DNA from: JAUXFK01 sp034189035
GTDB lineage: Bacteria > Desulfobacterota > UBA8473
Length of the DNA stretch: 64,000 bases
Assembly (NCBI GenBank): GCA_034189035.1
Contig: JAXHVA010000010.1
Coordinates: forward strand, 1 to 64,000
Reading direction: 5' to 3'
Below the pieces are notes generated by a model that was not told the DNA's origin, ran no database searches, and worked only from the letters and a program-made list of their open reading frames with translations. A program made the position numbers and the translations under genes. This document shows positions 8,869 through 17,840 of the stretch, in pieces (position 1 is the stretch's first letter; each line of letters begins with the position of its first letter).

Positions 8869-10296
8869 TCAGTTGGAAAACCTTGTTTGAATCATGCCTT
8901 TGGCAATTGTCCATACCTTCTTTAGATTATCCTTACTCCAGGCATCTTTGATTGACTTGAAGATACCTATAGGGTCTTTAAGTCTTTTCTTAAGTAATTG
9001 ATATCGAACCTTTCTTAACTCCTTAAAGCCCATTTGTGGCTGTATCAAAAGTGGGACGTTCGGTTCTCCACTCATAAACTCTGCTTCTTTGCTATGGTAA
9101 GGCACAGCCCATGAAAAACCTGCGTCAAGACAACCTATCTCATAGGCATACCTCTCTACCTGAGTACCAGGATATATCTTGATTCCGACACCAATGCCCG
9201 GAGAAGTGATATATTTATTGTGTTTATCTATAAAATCCAACGTGGCCATTGCATCTTCCAAGGTCTCTTGTATATGCCCAAATGTAAAAAAGACCTTTGT
9301 TAAAATACCCAGATCCTTGGTCCAATGAAAGACATCGATTACCTGATCTATTGTAATCCCTTTACGCATCGCTTTTAATACACCAGGGCTCGCTGATTCT
9401 ACCCCAAAGTCCACATAGTAACATCCAGCTTCTTTCATCATCTTCAGGAGATCCCGGCTCACCGTATTCACGCGTATCTCACACTCCCAAGGGAACTTAA
9501 GCCTCCTTCGCATGATTTCATCACATAGCGAGTTGATATGGCCTCTTTTCAAAGTAAGGGTACTATCAAAGAACTTAATTCCTTTTGCCTCATAATCTGT
9601 TAATAAAATCTCAATTTCATCGACAACGTTCTTTGCGGATCTTAGACTCAATGTCTTTCCGAACATAGCACTTGCCGAACAATAAGAACAGTTTATAGGA
9701 CAACCCCTTGAAGTCATCACCGATGCGCCGGATATATCTAAAAAATCCATTTTAAGATCATAGTCTTTCATATTCATTAAATGCCTTGCTGGGAGTGGTA
9801 GACTTTCAAGAGCACGAATACGCGGGCGGACGGGATTATGTATAATAGTACCGTTTTTTCTGTAACTTAGCCCTGTAATATCAGAAAGACTTGTCTTGCC
9901 TCTTAGTACAGCCTCTGCAATTTCCAGCATCGTTTCTTCACCTTCTCCACTTACCACCGCATCAATTTCAGGGAGATTCTCTAAGGTATCTTTTGCTGTA
10001 AAAGTGGCATGTGCCCCTCCGTAAACTGTAAATATATTTTCATCGATTTTTCTTGCGGTTCTTGCAATATCAAAGCTCATAAAACGGGTATTGGAAGTCC
10101 CAGTGATTCCGACGATTCTCGGCTTCGAATTTCTTATAACCTCCTCAATAGAACCACTGTACACCTGCAAGTCAAAAATATCCACATTATAGCCATTTTT
10201 TTCTAAATATGCTGCGATCCAAGCAAACCCTAGTGGGGGCATACCGCCAAATGATCTTTCGCTTACCCTTGGATGAACCAATAGAATTTCTGCCAT
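8869..10296 (-). CDS. B12-binding radical SAM protein
   Basis: The 475-residue protein has an N-terminal cobalamin-binding-like Rossmann domain (VHPRVSERSFGGMPPLGFAW, then VYGGAHATF and SGEGEE) and a radical SAM barrel with the iron-sulfur motif SRGCPINCSYC (Cys199, Cys203, Cys206). The layout matches the BchE/HpnP-type class that methylates, cyclises or otherwise modifies unactivated carbons. The base-on DxHxxG motif is not evident, as in many members of this class. A strong AAGGAG lies 8 bp before the ATG. It is one of four intact genes of this type in the window. Its substrate may be a sugar, a polyprenyl lipid or a hopanoid, and cannot be decided here. Confidence 0.88.
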   Translation of the reverse strand: MAEILLVHPRVSERSFGGMPPLGFAWIAAYLEKNGYNVDIFDLQVYSGSIEEVIRNSKPRIVGITGTSNTRFMSFDIARTARKIDENIFTVYGGAHATFTAKDTLENLPEIDAVVSGEGEETMLEIAEAVLRGKTSLSDITGLSYRKNGTIIHNPVRPRIRALESLPLPARHLMNMKDYDLKMDFLDISGASVMTSRGCPINCSYCSASAMFGKTLSLRSAKNVVDEIEILLTDYEAKGIKFFDSTLTLKRGHINSLCDEIMRRRLKFPWECEIRVNTVSRDLLKMMKEAGCYYVDFGVESASPGVLKAMRKGITIDQVIDVFHWTKDLGILTKVFFTFGHIQETLEDAMATLDFIDKHNKYITSPGIGVGIKIYPGTQVERYAYEIGCLDAGFSWAVPYHSKEAEFMSGEPNVPLLIQPQMGFKELRKVRYQLLKKRLKDPIGIFKSIKDAWSKDNLKKVWTIAKGMIQTRFSN

Positions 10297-10297
10297 T

Positions 10298-11458
10298 TCA
10301 ATATCTCCTTTTCCTTAGATGCGAAATGATTAAAATGGCTACAAGGATTAATAGTATAAAAGAAATACTGAATAATAATATGAAGGTTATGTAATTATCT
10401 CTATTCATTCCAATGAATTTTCGTAGATACTGCCCCATTCCAATCTGAAGAGAAATTTCGGGGATAAAATCAGGCGTATTGAGGTGTTGGTTCAATTCAA
10501 TGTTCTGTTTTCTGATTTCTCTAAAAGTAAGCACTCTCATCCCTTTTAAATTAATAAAATCGATTAACTTTTTAAATATCTCAATTGCGTCTGTGTCTGC
10601 TTCATTTTCCCCATTTGTGTGATATCCTTTTATAAAAGAAAAGCTATGAAGGAATAGTATTACAAAGTCCATCTTCATTTCTATGGTTTTTTGCATCGCT
10701 CTTTCAGCCTCTGATTGATTCGAAAACCAGTTAATATCATATTTCCTGATTCGTGAAAATGACTTCAGTTTCCTGGGTGAAATAGAAGAGGACTCTATCT
10801 TCTTATATACAGTCACGGGAAATTCATAAAGGGGACCATACATGGACAAAACATTCTTTTTCAATGGAAGAGAATTTATCTGACAATTCGAATTGGTAAA
10901 AAAAAGAGAACTATCATAAAAGATATCATTCTTTATCAAAGCTTCCAATGTATTTTGATCAGCCCCATAGGCACCTGCTCGGTGAGCTATAATTCTCTTG
11001 CCCACCCATTTTTCGAGTAACTCTTTTCCATCTCTAATAATGCGGGTTTGTTCTTTTAGGGAATATTGATGCATTAGGTTCCGCTTTTTATCATACGCCC
11101 ATTGGGGATGGGTATGGAGTTGAACATCCTGCCCTGAATCATCCAGCCACTTGGCTATACGCATGATGGGCTTCTCACCATATCTTTTATATTCGTATAC
11201 ATTCAAAAAAAAAGTGGCAGCGTACCCGCTTTCTTTTAAACGTTTTACCATAAGCTGAAGCCCACAAGGCCGCCTGTCTTGACATATGGTACCTAATTGA
11301 TCAGGAAGAGGGATGGAGACATTATTATACTGTGTTGTCTCAACATCCACTGTTATAATAATAACAGGAAGCTCTTCGTCTGACGTAGCTTTAACATCTG
11401 ACGTAACTATAAGGAAATTGCATAGTATCAGTAGGCATAAAATTAGGAATTTTTTCAT
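10298..11458 (-). CDS. Membrane-anchored polysaccharide-deacetylase-like protein
   Basis: The 386-residue protein has an N-terminal signal sequence (MKKFLILCLLILCNFLIV), a deacetylase-like domain and a C-terminal membrane segment ending in SHLRKRRY, which should hold the domain on the periplasmic side. The domain shows VIIITVDVE (Asp38, Glu40), QLHTHPQW (His115, His117) and HRAGAYG (159-165), corresponding to motifs 1, 2 and 3 of the NodB fold. It therefore probably removes acetyl groups from an exported glycan. I chose the ATG at 11458, which starts a classic signal peptide. A GTG at 11473 would add five residues. Neither has a good ribosome site. The stop is 1 bp before the radical SAM gene. 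Confidence 0.78.
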   Translation of the reverse strand: MKKFLILCLLILCNFLIVTSDVKATSDEELPVIIITVDVETTQYNNVSIPLPDQLGTICQDRRPCGLQLMVKRLKESGYAATFFLNVYEYKRYGEKPIMRIAKWLDDSGQDVQLHTHPQWAYDKKRNLMHQYSLKEQTRIIRDGKELLEKWVGKRIIAHRAGAYGADQNTLEALIKNDIFYDSSLFFTNSNCQINSLPLKKNVLSMYGPLYEFPVTVYKKIESSSISPRKLKSFSRIRKYDINWFSNQSEAERAMQKTIEMKMDFVILFLHSFSFIKGYHTNGENEADTDAIEIFKKLIDFINLKGMRVLTFREIRKQNIELNQHLNTPDFIPEISLQIGMGQYLRKFIGMNRDNYITFILLFSISFILLILVAILIISHLRKRRY

Positions 11459-11487
11459 TTTACAGGATGACACTGTTCGTCAAGTCA

Positions 11488-12312
11488 TTATTGTTCGAAT
11501 TGCTTGGATAGCGCTTTTGTTGAAAACCATCCACCGTGTTTTTTAAAGTAGTAGAGCAATCCCAAAAAATGGCTGACAGACAAGATAGAAAAAGGTTTTT
11601 TATGTGATATTTGTTGTGTATTATGGAGTATCTTAAAATGTGGGAAGTATATTATCTTTTTCCCACTTTGACGAAGCCTCACACAGTAATCCAAATCTTC
11701 AGGGGCATAAAAAATTTTTTCATCAAAAAAACCAACGAGTTCGATAATATCCCTATGAAAAAACCAGCCAGCTGATATAGCTGTGTCAACAAATGTCTCT
11801 GATTCAAAAGGGAAGTTTTCATAGAAGTCAAATTGAGGAGTTTTTAGCTTGAGCATGGCACTTGGCACCTTACTAAACTTTTGCCAAAACGTTGGAAACT
11901 TCTTTACTGAATTTTGAACCTTGCCATTTGGCAACAATAACTGAGGGGCTATAATACCGATTTCTGATCCTTTATCAAAGCGTTTGATCATTTGTGATAA
12001 GGATCCACAGAGAATCTTTGTGTCAGAATCGAGGAGACAAAAGTATTCACCGCTTCCCTTTTTCAACCCCAAATTCCTTGGATAGGTGGTTCCCATATTT
12101 TTAGTCAGAATTACCTTCCTCAATTCATGGGGGTATCTTTCCTCATAACTTTTTAGAATGGATAGGGTTCCATCTGTAGAACCATTATCGATTGCTATAA
12201 TTTCATAGAGGATGTCTTCTTCCTCGCATTTTGATATGATTGAATTGAAGCAATTTACTATATATTTTTCAGAGTTCCATGTCAGTATTACAAATGTTAT
12301 CATTCGCTTCAT
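11488..12312 (-). CDS. GT2-family glycosyltransferase (rhamnosyl/galactosyl type)
   Basis: The 274-residue protein shows the GT-A fold of family 2. It has ITFVILTWNSEKYI at the start, IAIDNGSTDGT near residue 46, the metal-binding CLLDSDT near residue 94, and the late EDLDYCVRLRQSGKKIIYFP catalytic/acceptor region with an ED pair. There is no membrane segment. Proteins of this type add rhamnose, galactose or related sugars to lipid-linked O-units in the cytoplasm. It lies between wecB and the membrane-anchored deacetylase in a tightly spaced minus-strand run. Start choice between ATGs at 12312 and 12303 is open, and neither has a clear ribosome site. Donor unknown. Confidence 0.85.
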   Translation of the reverse strand: MKRMITFVILTWNSEKYIVNCFNSIISKCEEEDILYEIIAIDNGSTDGTLSILKSYEERYPHELRKVILTKNMGTTYPRNLGLKKGSGEYFCLLDSDTKILCGSLSQMIKRFDKGSEIGIIAPQLLLPNGKVQNSVKKFPTFWQKFSKVPSAMLKLKTPQFDFYENFPFESETFVDTAISAGWFFHRDIIELVGFFDEKIFYAPEDLDYCVRLRQSGKKIIYFPHFKILHNTQQISHKKPFSILSVSHFLGLLYYFKKHGGWFSTKALSKQFEQ

Positions 12313-12365
12313 GATAGTCTTAGGTCTTAACGTAAGCGTTGTTACCCTTTCCTGTAGTTGATCCG

Positions 12366-13475
12366 TTATCGTTTACTGTGTTGTGGTTTATCTAATAGGG
12401 CATGGATAGATTCTACTACCCTATTCGATGTTTGTCCATCCCAGAATTCAATCTTGGTCCTGTGAATTTCACTTACATCAATAACCGATTCTACCTTCTT
12501 TTCAATATCTCGTATTTTGCATAACTGATTAGTTCCCTGTTGAACAGTGATCGGGCGTTCGGTATTCGGCCGCATCGTCAGGCAAGGGATTCCGAGGTAG
12601 GTGGTTTCTTCTTGGATCCCTCCAGAGTCAGTTACTGCAAATCGACAATTGAATACAAGGTTCATAAATCGAATATAAGGTATTGGTTTCAGGATGATCA
12701 ACCGATCCATACGAGTTAAAGAAGATAATAATCCAGCCTGTTCAAGATTTTTTCGTGTTCTCGGGTGAACCGGAAAGACAAGGGGAATTTTTTTTGCAAT
12801 ACGAATCAATATAGTACATAGTCTAGCTAAAATATTAGGGTCATCCACATTAGAGGGACGGTGAAGCGTAACAAGACCGTACTCTTTGGGCTTTATATTA
12901 AATTCATTGTAAACATCCAACTTCTCGATTTTATATCGGAGCATCTCCAGAGAATCGATCATAATATTGCCCACTCTACATATCTTATCTTGCGAGATCC
13001 CTTCCCGTATCAGATTTTCATCTCCATCCAAAGAAGGTGTCCAGAGTATATCTGCCAATGCATCTGTCACCAATCGATTGATCTCCTCTGGCATAGTTCG
13101 ATCAAAAGAGCGAAGGCCTGCTTCCAGATGGGCTACCTTTATCCCTATTTTAACAGCTGCCAGAGTTGCAGCCAAAGTAGAATTGACATCTCCGACCACA
13201 ATCACCAAATCAGGTTGTTTTTCCATGAGCACATCTTCATAGGCGATCATCACCCATCCGGTTTGCTGTGCGTGCGTACCGCTTCCTACACCAAGATGAA
13301 TTTCAGGCTCTGGAAGAGCAAGATCTTGAAAGAAAGCATCGGACATATTCAGGTCATAGTGCTGACCCGTATGGACAACAATGGGTTTTGCCCAATTCTC
13401 CCTCTTCAGTGCATGGTATAAAGGGGCGATCTTCATAAAATTAGGTCTGGCTGCTGCTATTAAGTGGATTAACAT
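12366..13475 (-). CDS. wecB: UDP-N-acetylglucosamine 2-epimerase (non-hydrolysing)
   Basis: The 369-residue protein is a full-length match to the WecB family, which converts UDP-GlcNAc to UDP-ManNAc in the cytoplasm. Recognisable segments are VHTGQHYD near residue 35, VVVGDVNSTLAATLAAVKIG, HLEAGLRSFDRTMPEEINR, VTLHRPSNVD and TDSGGIQEETTYLGIPCLTM, with GTN(Q) in the C-terminal nucleotide-binding region. These carry the catalytic Asp/Glu/His set of the family. AGAGA precedes the ATG. UDP-ManNAc would feed a ManNAc or, after oxidation, ManNAcA residue, but no WecC-type dehydrogenase is visible in this window. It is one of the most certain calls here. Confidence 0.95.
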   Translation of the reverse strand: MLIHLIAAARPNFMKIAPLYHALKRENWAKPIVVHTGQHYDLNMSDAFFQDLALPEPEIHLGVGSGTHAQQTGWVMIAYEDVLMEKQPDLVIVVGDVNSTLAATLAAVKIGIKVAHLEAGLRSFDRTMPEEINRLVTDALADILWTPSLDGDENLIREGISQDKICRVGNIMIDSLEMLRYKIEKLDVYNEFNIKPKEYGLVTLHRPSNVDDPNILARLCTILIRIAKKIPLVFPVHPRTRKNLEQAGLLSSLTRMDRLIILKPIPYIRFMNLVFNCRFAVTDSGGIQEETTYLGIPCLTMRPNTERPITVQQGTNQLCKIRDIEKKVESVIDVSEIHRTKIEFWDGQTSNRVVESIHALLDKPQHSKR

Positions 13476-13540
13476 ATGTAAGTCTCTTTCTATATACTTT
13501 CTACCGATACCTGAAAGTACTCTTCTTTCATATCGAAATA

Positions 13541-13870
13541 TCAGTTTCTTAAATCAACTATCTTATTATAAATCGCTCCAAATAATGCTCCACTAAGAGT
13601 ACCAATAGCGAAACCATAAAAAAATCCAACAATACTTCCTAAAAAAGAGACCTTATATCCAATAAAGAATTGATTGAGAAGCTGTAAGTGTGGACCTATT
13701 ACGTACTCCCCATCAGGGGTTGTATGGCCACCTTTTATTAGAAGCCAGTTGGTTGCAATAAAGATAAGAAATCCTAAAATCAGGCCAAGAACTAACCCTA
13801 GAAACTTCGTGTTAAGCCTGAGGACACCCCTAAACAGTTTTTCTTCCTCTTCTAATTTTATATCCCCCAT
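13541..13870 (-). CDS. Small membrane protein, free-standing copy of the module fused to the next gene
   Basis: This 109-residue protein has two hydrophobic segments (about 22-45 and 73-103) separated by a polar stretch ending in HLQLLNQFFIGYKVSFLGS. The same pattern, LLNQxFxGYxVSxxGxxxGxxYxF, appears at the C-terminus of the neighbouring FAD oxidoreductase (LHLLNQYFFGYTVSIKG), so the two are homologous. A strong AAGGAG precedes the ATG. The glycine spacing (GxxxGxxYxF, GxxxGxxxA) suggests tight helix packing. I do not recognise a named family. It probably associates with, or mirrors the anchoring of, its neighbour in the membrane. Confidence 0.75.
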   Translation of the reverse strand: MGDIKLEEEEKLFRGVLRLNTKFLGLVLGLILGFLIFIATNWLLIKGGHTTPDGEYVIGPHLQLLNQFFIGYKVSFLGSIVGFFYGFAIGTLSGALFGAIYNKIVDLRN

Positions 13871-13954
13871 TTCTTTCTCCTTTTCTTGATTTTTATTAAA
13901 GAATTAATCTTATTGTAATCCGACAAGGATTTTTTAGCTTTTATTGGGAACGCA

Positions 13955-15766
13955 TTAGAAATGGTCTATAAAATCCTTAAATTTTAACAACTCTGCTTTC
14001 CGTTTTGCACGATAAATAAAAAGGGCAATAAAAAGGTTTCTTAGGTATGCGAAGAGCCATCCAAAAATAAATCCCCATGAAAAACTATATGCCATACCAA
14101 TAAATGCACCCTTTATGCTCACCGTGTATCCAAAGAAATACTGGTTGAGGAGATGCAAGGTGGGAGGAGTGCCCTCAATACTTGCAATATTCAAGAAAAG
14201 AGTGGCCAGAAAAACGAGCAGACCAAAAACCGATCCTAATGCGGTTGCGAATCCCAATTTATCCAGTCTGGATAATAAAGTAGTAAGGATTTTTTCTAAA
14301 GCAGCTTTCTTATTTGGTTCTATTGAGATTTCTTCAAGGTATTCCTGCTCTTCGTTCACTTGCCACAGATCATGATCTGCCCCTTGTATATTTTCTACGG
14401 CCATCATTGCAGTCAACATAGAATGGTCTTGATTGTTATATTTATGCTGTCCATTGCGACCTACAAGTTGAAGGTTTTCTATACTATCAAGGAATTTACG
14501 GACAACTGTCAATGACTCCTGGTAAGTGGCATCATAAACAGGGTAAGCTTTGGGCATGCGAACGACGGTCCCATCTTCCACTTCGTTCGAGTTCACAAAA
14601 CCAAGTACTTCCAATTCATACTTTCCTAATTCTATCAGTTGTTCATCCGGCATCGTCCATAGAGAATCTCCTTCGAAGCAGAAATACTCAAGTCCCAAAC
14701 AGGTTTTATCCTGATTCGGTACCATGAAAGGACTCCAATTCTTAAAATTTTGGATTCTGCCGACCTTAACATTTATATCATGTATATATATCCAGTTATC
14801 CGGAAATAGTTCAGGCTTATTAACAATAAGGGCTACTGTGAGGAAATCTCTGTATTTCAGGTCGTTCGCTGCTTCAAGCACCTCTTTTGGCACAGCTGGC
14901 TTAAACTTCTGTATAGTCTCTCTTATTGGCATACTACTTATAAAGTCATTGCCAGAAATCACCTCAATCTTCCCATTTCTCCTTACTTCTAATGCTTCCA
15001 CTCTACCTTGTAAACATCTGACCCCTTCAACTTCTGATCCTAACCAGACCTGAGAACCATTATCCTTAATCTTATCAGCAACTGTCTCCCACATCATACC
15101 CGGTCCAAATTTTGGGTAGAGAAATTCTTCAATAAGTGTTTTAATAACATCTTTCTTATCTCCATTGCTTATCTTAGGTTTTATAAGGGCGTTTTTAACA
15201 GCAGTAAGGAGCGAGAGGCCTTTAATCCGTTGTGCAGCCCATTCAGCCCTTATTTCGCTGCATGGTATCCCCCAAACCTTTTCAGTATAGGTCTTAAAGA
15301 ATATATTAAATAGGTGTTTGCCAAAACGGTTGGAAACCCATTGCTCTAATGTATCCTCCTCTTTTGAAGGAAAAATCTTAGCCTGTAAATAGCTGGTCAT
15401 TATCATAATACTATTCCATACTCCCAATCCGAACAACGCATTGAATGCTCGAATAGGATAATGAAAAAACTTCTTTTCATAGTAAATACGTGAAATCCTT
15501 TCTCGAAGAATTAAATCATCACTAAGCACTTCTTTCCAGATGTCCTCAACCTCTTTATTCTTTGTGAAGAAACGATGCCCACCTATATCAAAGTAATAAT
15601 CCTTGTAATTGACCGTTCTTGATATTCCACCGAGTATTTGGTCTTTTTCGAGAACAATGGATTTCACATCAGTTTTTGCAAGTTGATAAGCGGCAGTTAA
15701 ACCTGCTGGGCCACCGCCTACGATCACCACTCTTTTATCATTCATTTTACTTGAAGAATCAAGCAT
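13955..15766 (-). CDS. FAD-dependent oxidoreductase (UDP-galactopyranose-mutase-like) with C-terminal membrane module
   Basis: The 603-residue protein opens with VVIVGGGPAGLTAAYQLA, a dinucleotide-binding GxGxxG fold, followed by LEKDQILGGISRT and IGGHRFFTKNKEV, as in UDP-galactopyranose mutase and protoporphyrinogen-oxidase-like proteins. LVGRNGQHKYNNQDHSM near residue 455 is a strong family signature. From about residue 504 to 585 two membrane segments follow, homologous to the small protein at 13541-13870. The enzyme part is common in O-antigen and capsule clusters, where its reaction is often undefined; mutase or redox chemistry on nucleotide or lipid-linked sugars is likely. GAGGGG lies 4 bp before the chosen ATG. 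A terminator lies upstream, so its transcript starts in the 15767-15815 gap or later. Confidence 0.82.
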   Translation of the reverse strand: MLDSSSKMNDKRVVIVGGGPAGLTAAYQLAKTDVKSIVLEKDQILGGISRTVNYKDYYFDIGGHRFFTKNKEVEDIWKEVLSDDLILRERISRIYYEKKFFHYPIRAFNALFGLGVWNSIMIMTSYLQAKIFPSKEEDTLEQWVSNRFGKHLFNIFFKTYTEKVWGIPCSEIRAEWAAQRIKGLSLLTAVKNALIKPKISNGDKKDVIKTLIEEFLYPKFGPGMMWETVADKIKDNGSQVWLGSEVEGVRCLQGRVEALEVRRNGKIEVISGNDFISSMPIRETIQKFKPAVPKEVLEAANDLKYRDFLTVALIVNKPELFPDNWIYIHDINVKVGRIQNFKNWSPFMVPNQDKTCLGLEYFCFEGDSLWTMPDEQLIELGKYELEVLGFVNSNEVEDGTVVRMPKAYPVYDATYQESLTVVRKFLDSIENLQLVGRNGQHKYNNQDHSMLTAMMAVENIQGADHDLWQVNEEQEYLEEISIEPNKKAALEKILTTLLSRLDKLGFATALGSVFGLLVFLATLFLNIASIEGTPPTLHLLNQYFFGYTVSIKGAFIGMAYSFSWGFIFGWLFAYLRNLFIALFIYRAKRKAELLKFKDFIDHF

Positions 15767-15814
15767 TTTTCCCCTCGCAATTTAAAAATAAAGGAAAGAT
15801 AGATTGTATAGAAA

Positions 15815-15851
15815 CCTTAAAAAAGGTGAAGGCCTTACACCCTTCACCTTC
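15815..15851 (-). terminator. Rho-independent terminator after the GT-C gene
   Basis: On the minus strand AAGGTGAAGG is followed by an 8-base loop, the exact complement CCTTCACCTT and TTTT. The arms are at 15841-15850 and 15823-15832, and the T run ends near 15819. A 10-bp stem with G-C content plus a U tract is a standard intrinsic terminator. It ends the transcript carrying the gene at 15911-17599 and separates it from the FAD oxidoreductase gene. Confidence 0.8.
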
Positions 15852-15910
15852 CTTATTCTTTTGAATAAGATTGTCTATTTATGGATAGACCCCAGATGGA
15901 TTACATACTT

Positions 15911-17599
15911 TTACGGATTCTTTTTTTCAAGTAAGTCATTAAATCTGACACTAATAGAATCACCCATTAGGGGGATATTCATCTGTAATTCAGCATCACT
16001 TCTGGCTTTAGTATATCCTATGTATTCATATATGTCCAACGTCGCATCCCGACACCTTGGTTCGCTTGATTGTATCGGTATTCTTTTATGTAAGAAGAAT
16101 CTTTCGGATTTGACTTCTTCTCTCAGCCAATTTAATGCTTTTGATCGAAATCTTTTGTCTTCTAATACAATGTAAGCGATGCCAAATTTATCTAATGTGT
16201 CATAGATTTCTCTTCGAGATTGAATCCGATCTCCAACGATACGGTTCATTGCAGAAGTCGCCAATATCTTATTTGCTCTGAGTACAATCATATTTTGGTT
16301 TTTATTGTGCTTTCTGATAAAGAAGATAAAGTATCCCGTGTCTTTTCTAGAGCTATATAACACACTGTCTCCTTTCCAAGTATTGACTATATACTCTGCC
16401 GCTTTTTCATAGCCACGAGCGTATTCAGGGGGTGATCGAAAGGCAATCATAAATTGATAGCCGACAATCAAGATGATTATGGCTGATGCTGACGCCTTCC
16501 ATATACGATGCTTCATCAGATTAATGGGTGTCGCAGCCAATAGACAAAAAGCAGGAATCCAATAAATAGTATGTCTAGCTGCAGGTGCTTTATAGTAAAC
16601 CGAAAAGAAGAAGAAGAACACTATCCATAATACAAAGGTTAATTCATTTCTCCTTCTTCGGTATAAAGAAATAATGATAGAGATGAGACTAACGGTCAAA
16701 AAGGGAATAGTGAAATGATCCTGCCAAATGTATTGGAGAATATCAAAAAAGATACGAGAAAGATATTGAAGGACACCCAAAAAATCCTCTGAACTATTCT
16801 TTGAAACAACGACCATTATTTTCTTGCTAAGAGCAACATTATATTGAGAAAACTTGAGTGTGATCGGGACAAGGGGGAGTATCAGTGAAATAATAACCAT
16901 CGAAGAGATAATAACATCCTTCTTGAAAAGTCTACTGATCCCCTTGGTGATTATAAAACAGCCAAGAAAGAATGGAAGCATGACAATAGCGGTGTGCTTT
17001 GCATAAACGCTCATTACAGAACTTATCACAAAAAGGCAGGCATATATTTTTTTTTCTGACTTACAGAATCTATAGAAAAAATAGGTTGTAATGATCATCA
17101 ATGCTAAGGTTGGAATTTCAGACATAACAACCCTGGATAGTTTTACTAAAAAAGGGTTTGTCATCAATAATAATGAGGATATCAGAGCAATATCTTCATC
17201 ATACATATTTTTAATAAGTATGAAAAATGTTATCCCTGCAAGCAATAAAAAAGCAACAACCATTAACCTGGCTGAAAATACAGAGATGCCCAAAATAGAG
17301 TAAAAAGGTGCCAGGGCTACTCCAGGAAGCAATGGGTGATGTCCTAATGTTAAGGCCGGATATTTGGCGAAATAATGGAGTGTATATTGAATAAAATTGC
17401 TAAAAGGGAGGTCTCTGATCAAGTCATGGAAGTATACACCGTTCATCATATAGCGCGGCATATCTCCATTTAAAGAAATAATTCCTTCATCTGATATCCC
17501 CCTTGTAGACAGGATAAGAGAAACGATCGATATGACAAAAATATAGAGATATTGCCTGGCGCAACAGACTTTAATAGCTTTTTGTATTATTAATGACAT
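15911..17599 (-). CDS. GT-C fold membrane glycosyltransferase (ArnT/PMT-like, GT39/GT83 type)
   Basis: The 562-residue protein has about 11-12 membrane segments and the early periplasmic-loop acidic motif of GT-C enzymes (SLNGDMPRYMMNGVYFHDLI near residue 45), followed by YPALTLGHHPLLPG. Such enzymes transfer a sugar from a polyprenyl-phosphate donor to a lipid or polymer on the periplasmic face. A soluble C-terminal part (residues about 400-562) follows the membrane core. The gene ends in a strong terminator, and 236 bp separate it from the GT2 upstream, which may make its donor. Its ribosome site is weak (AAGAAG). Acceptor and sugar are unknown. Confidence 0.8.
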   Translation of the reverse strand: MSLIIQKAIKVCCARQYLYIFVISIVSLILSTRGISDEGIISLNGDMPRYMMNGVYFHDLIRDLPFSNFIQYTLHYFAKYPALTLGHHPLLPGVALAPFYSILGISVFSARLMVVAFLLLAGITFFILIKNMYDEDIALISSLLLMTNPFLVKLSRVVMSEIPTLALMIITTYFFYRFCKSEKKIYACLFVISSVMSVYAKHTAIVMLPFFLGCFIITKGISRLFKKDVIISSMVIISLILPLVPITLKFSQYNVALSKKIMVVVSKNSSEDFLGVLQYLSRIFFDILQYIWQDHFTIPFLTVSLISIIISLYRRRRNELTFVLWIVFFFFFSVYYKAPAARHTIYWIPAFCLLAATPINLMKHRIWKASASAIIILIVGYQFMIAFRSPPEYARGYEKAAEYIVNTWKGDSVLYSSRKDTGYFIFFIRKHNKNQNMIVLRANKILATSAMNRIVGDRIQSRREIYDTLDKFGIAYIVLEDKRFRSKALNWLREEVKSERFFLHKRIPIQSSEPRCRDATLDIYEYIGYTKARSDAELQMNIPLMGDSISVRFNDLLEKKNP

Positions 17600-17823
17600 A
17601 CTTCTTCTTTAATAGGACGTAAAGTAACCGTTTCGCTTTTTCAAATTTTAGCTGTTAAGGTTGTATTCAAATTCTACCCCCTATAAGTGTTAGAATATCT
17701 TAGATAGTGTTAAGAAAAAACAGGAAGAAAGATACGAGTTCTGCATAGGCTTTAATTTGATTTCCGTTAAAGCTTTGCAAATGCTCTCTATTTCCTCAGG
17801 CTAAAAGAATATGTCTTAAAAAA

Positions 17824-17840
17824 AATAACTAATAGTTATT
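17824..17840 (-). terminator. Weak AT-only hairpin plus T run overlapping a stop codon
   Basis: On the minus strand AATAAC-TATTA-GTTATT is followed by a run of Ts, starting inside the last codons of the GT2 gene at 17836. The 6-bp stem is all but one pair A-T, so termination would be partial at best. The 236-bp gap that follows supports a transcript boundary here. Confidence 0.35.

Noticed and set aside
12861..13421. A 186-codon open frame on the + strand opposite wecB.
   Set aside because: It is antisense to a well-conserved enzyme gene, its product has no recognisable domain and it lacks a ribosome site; it is a shadow frame.
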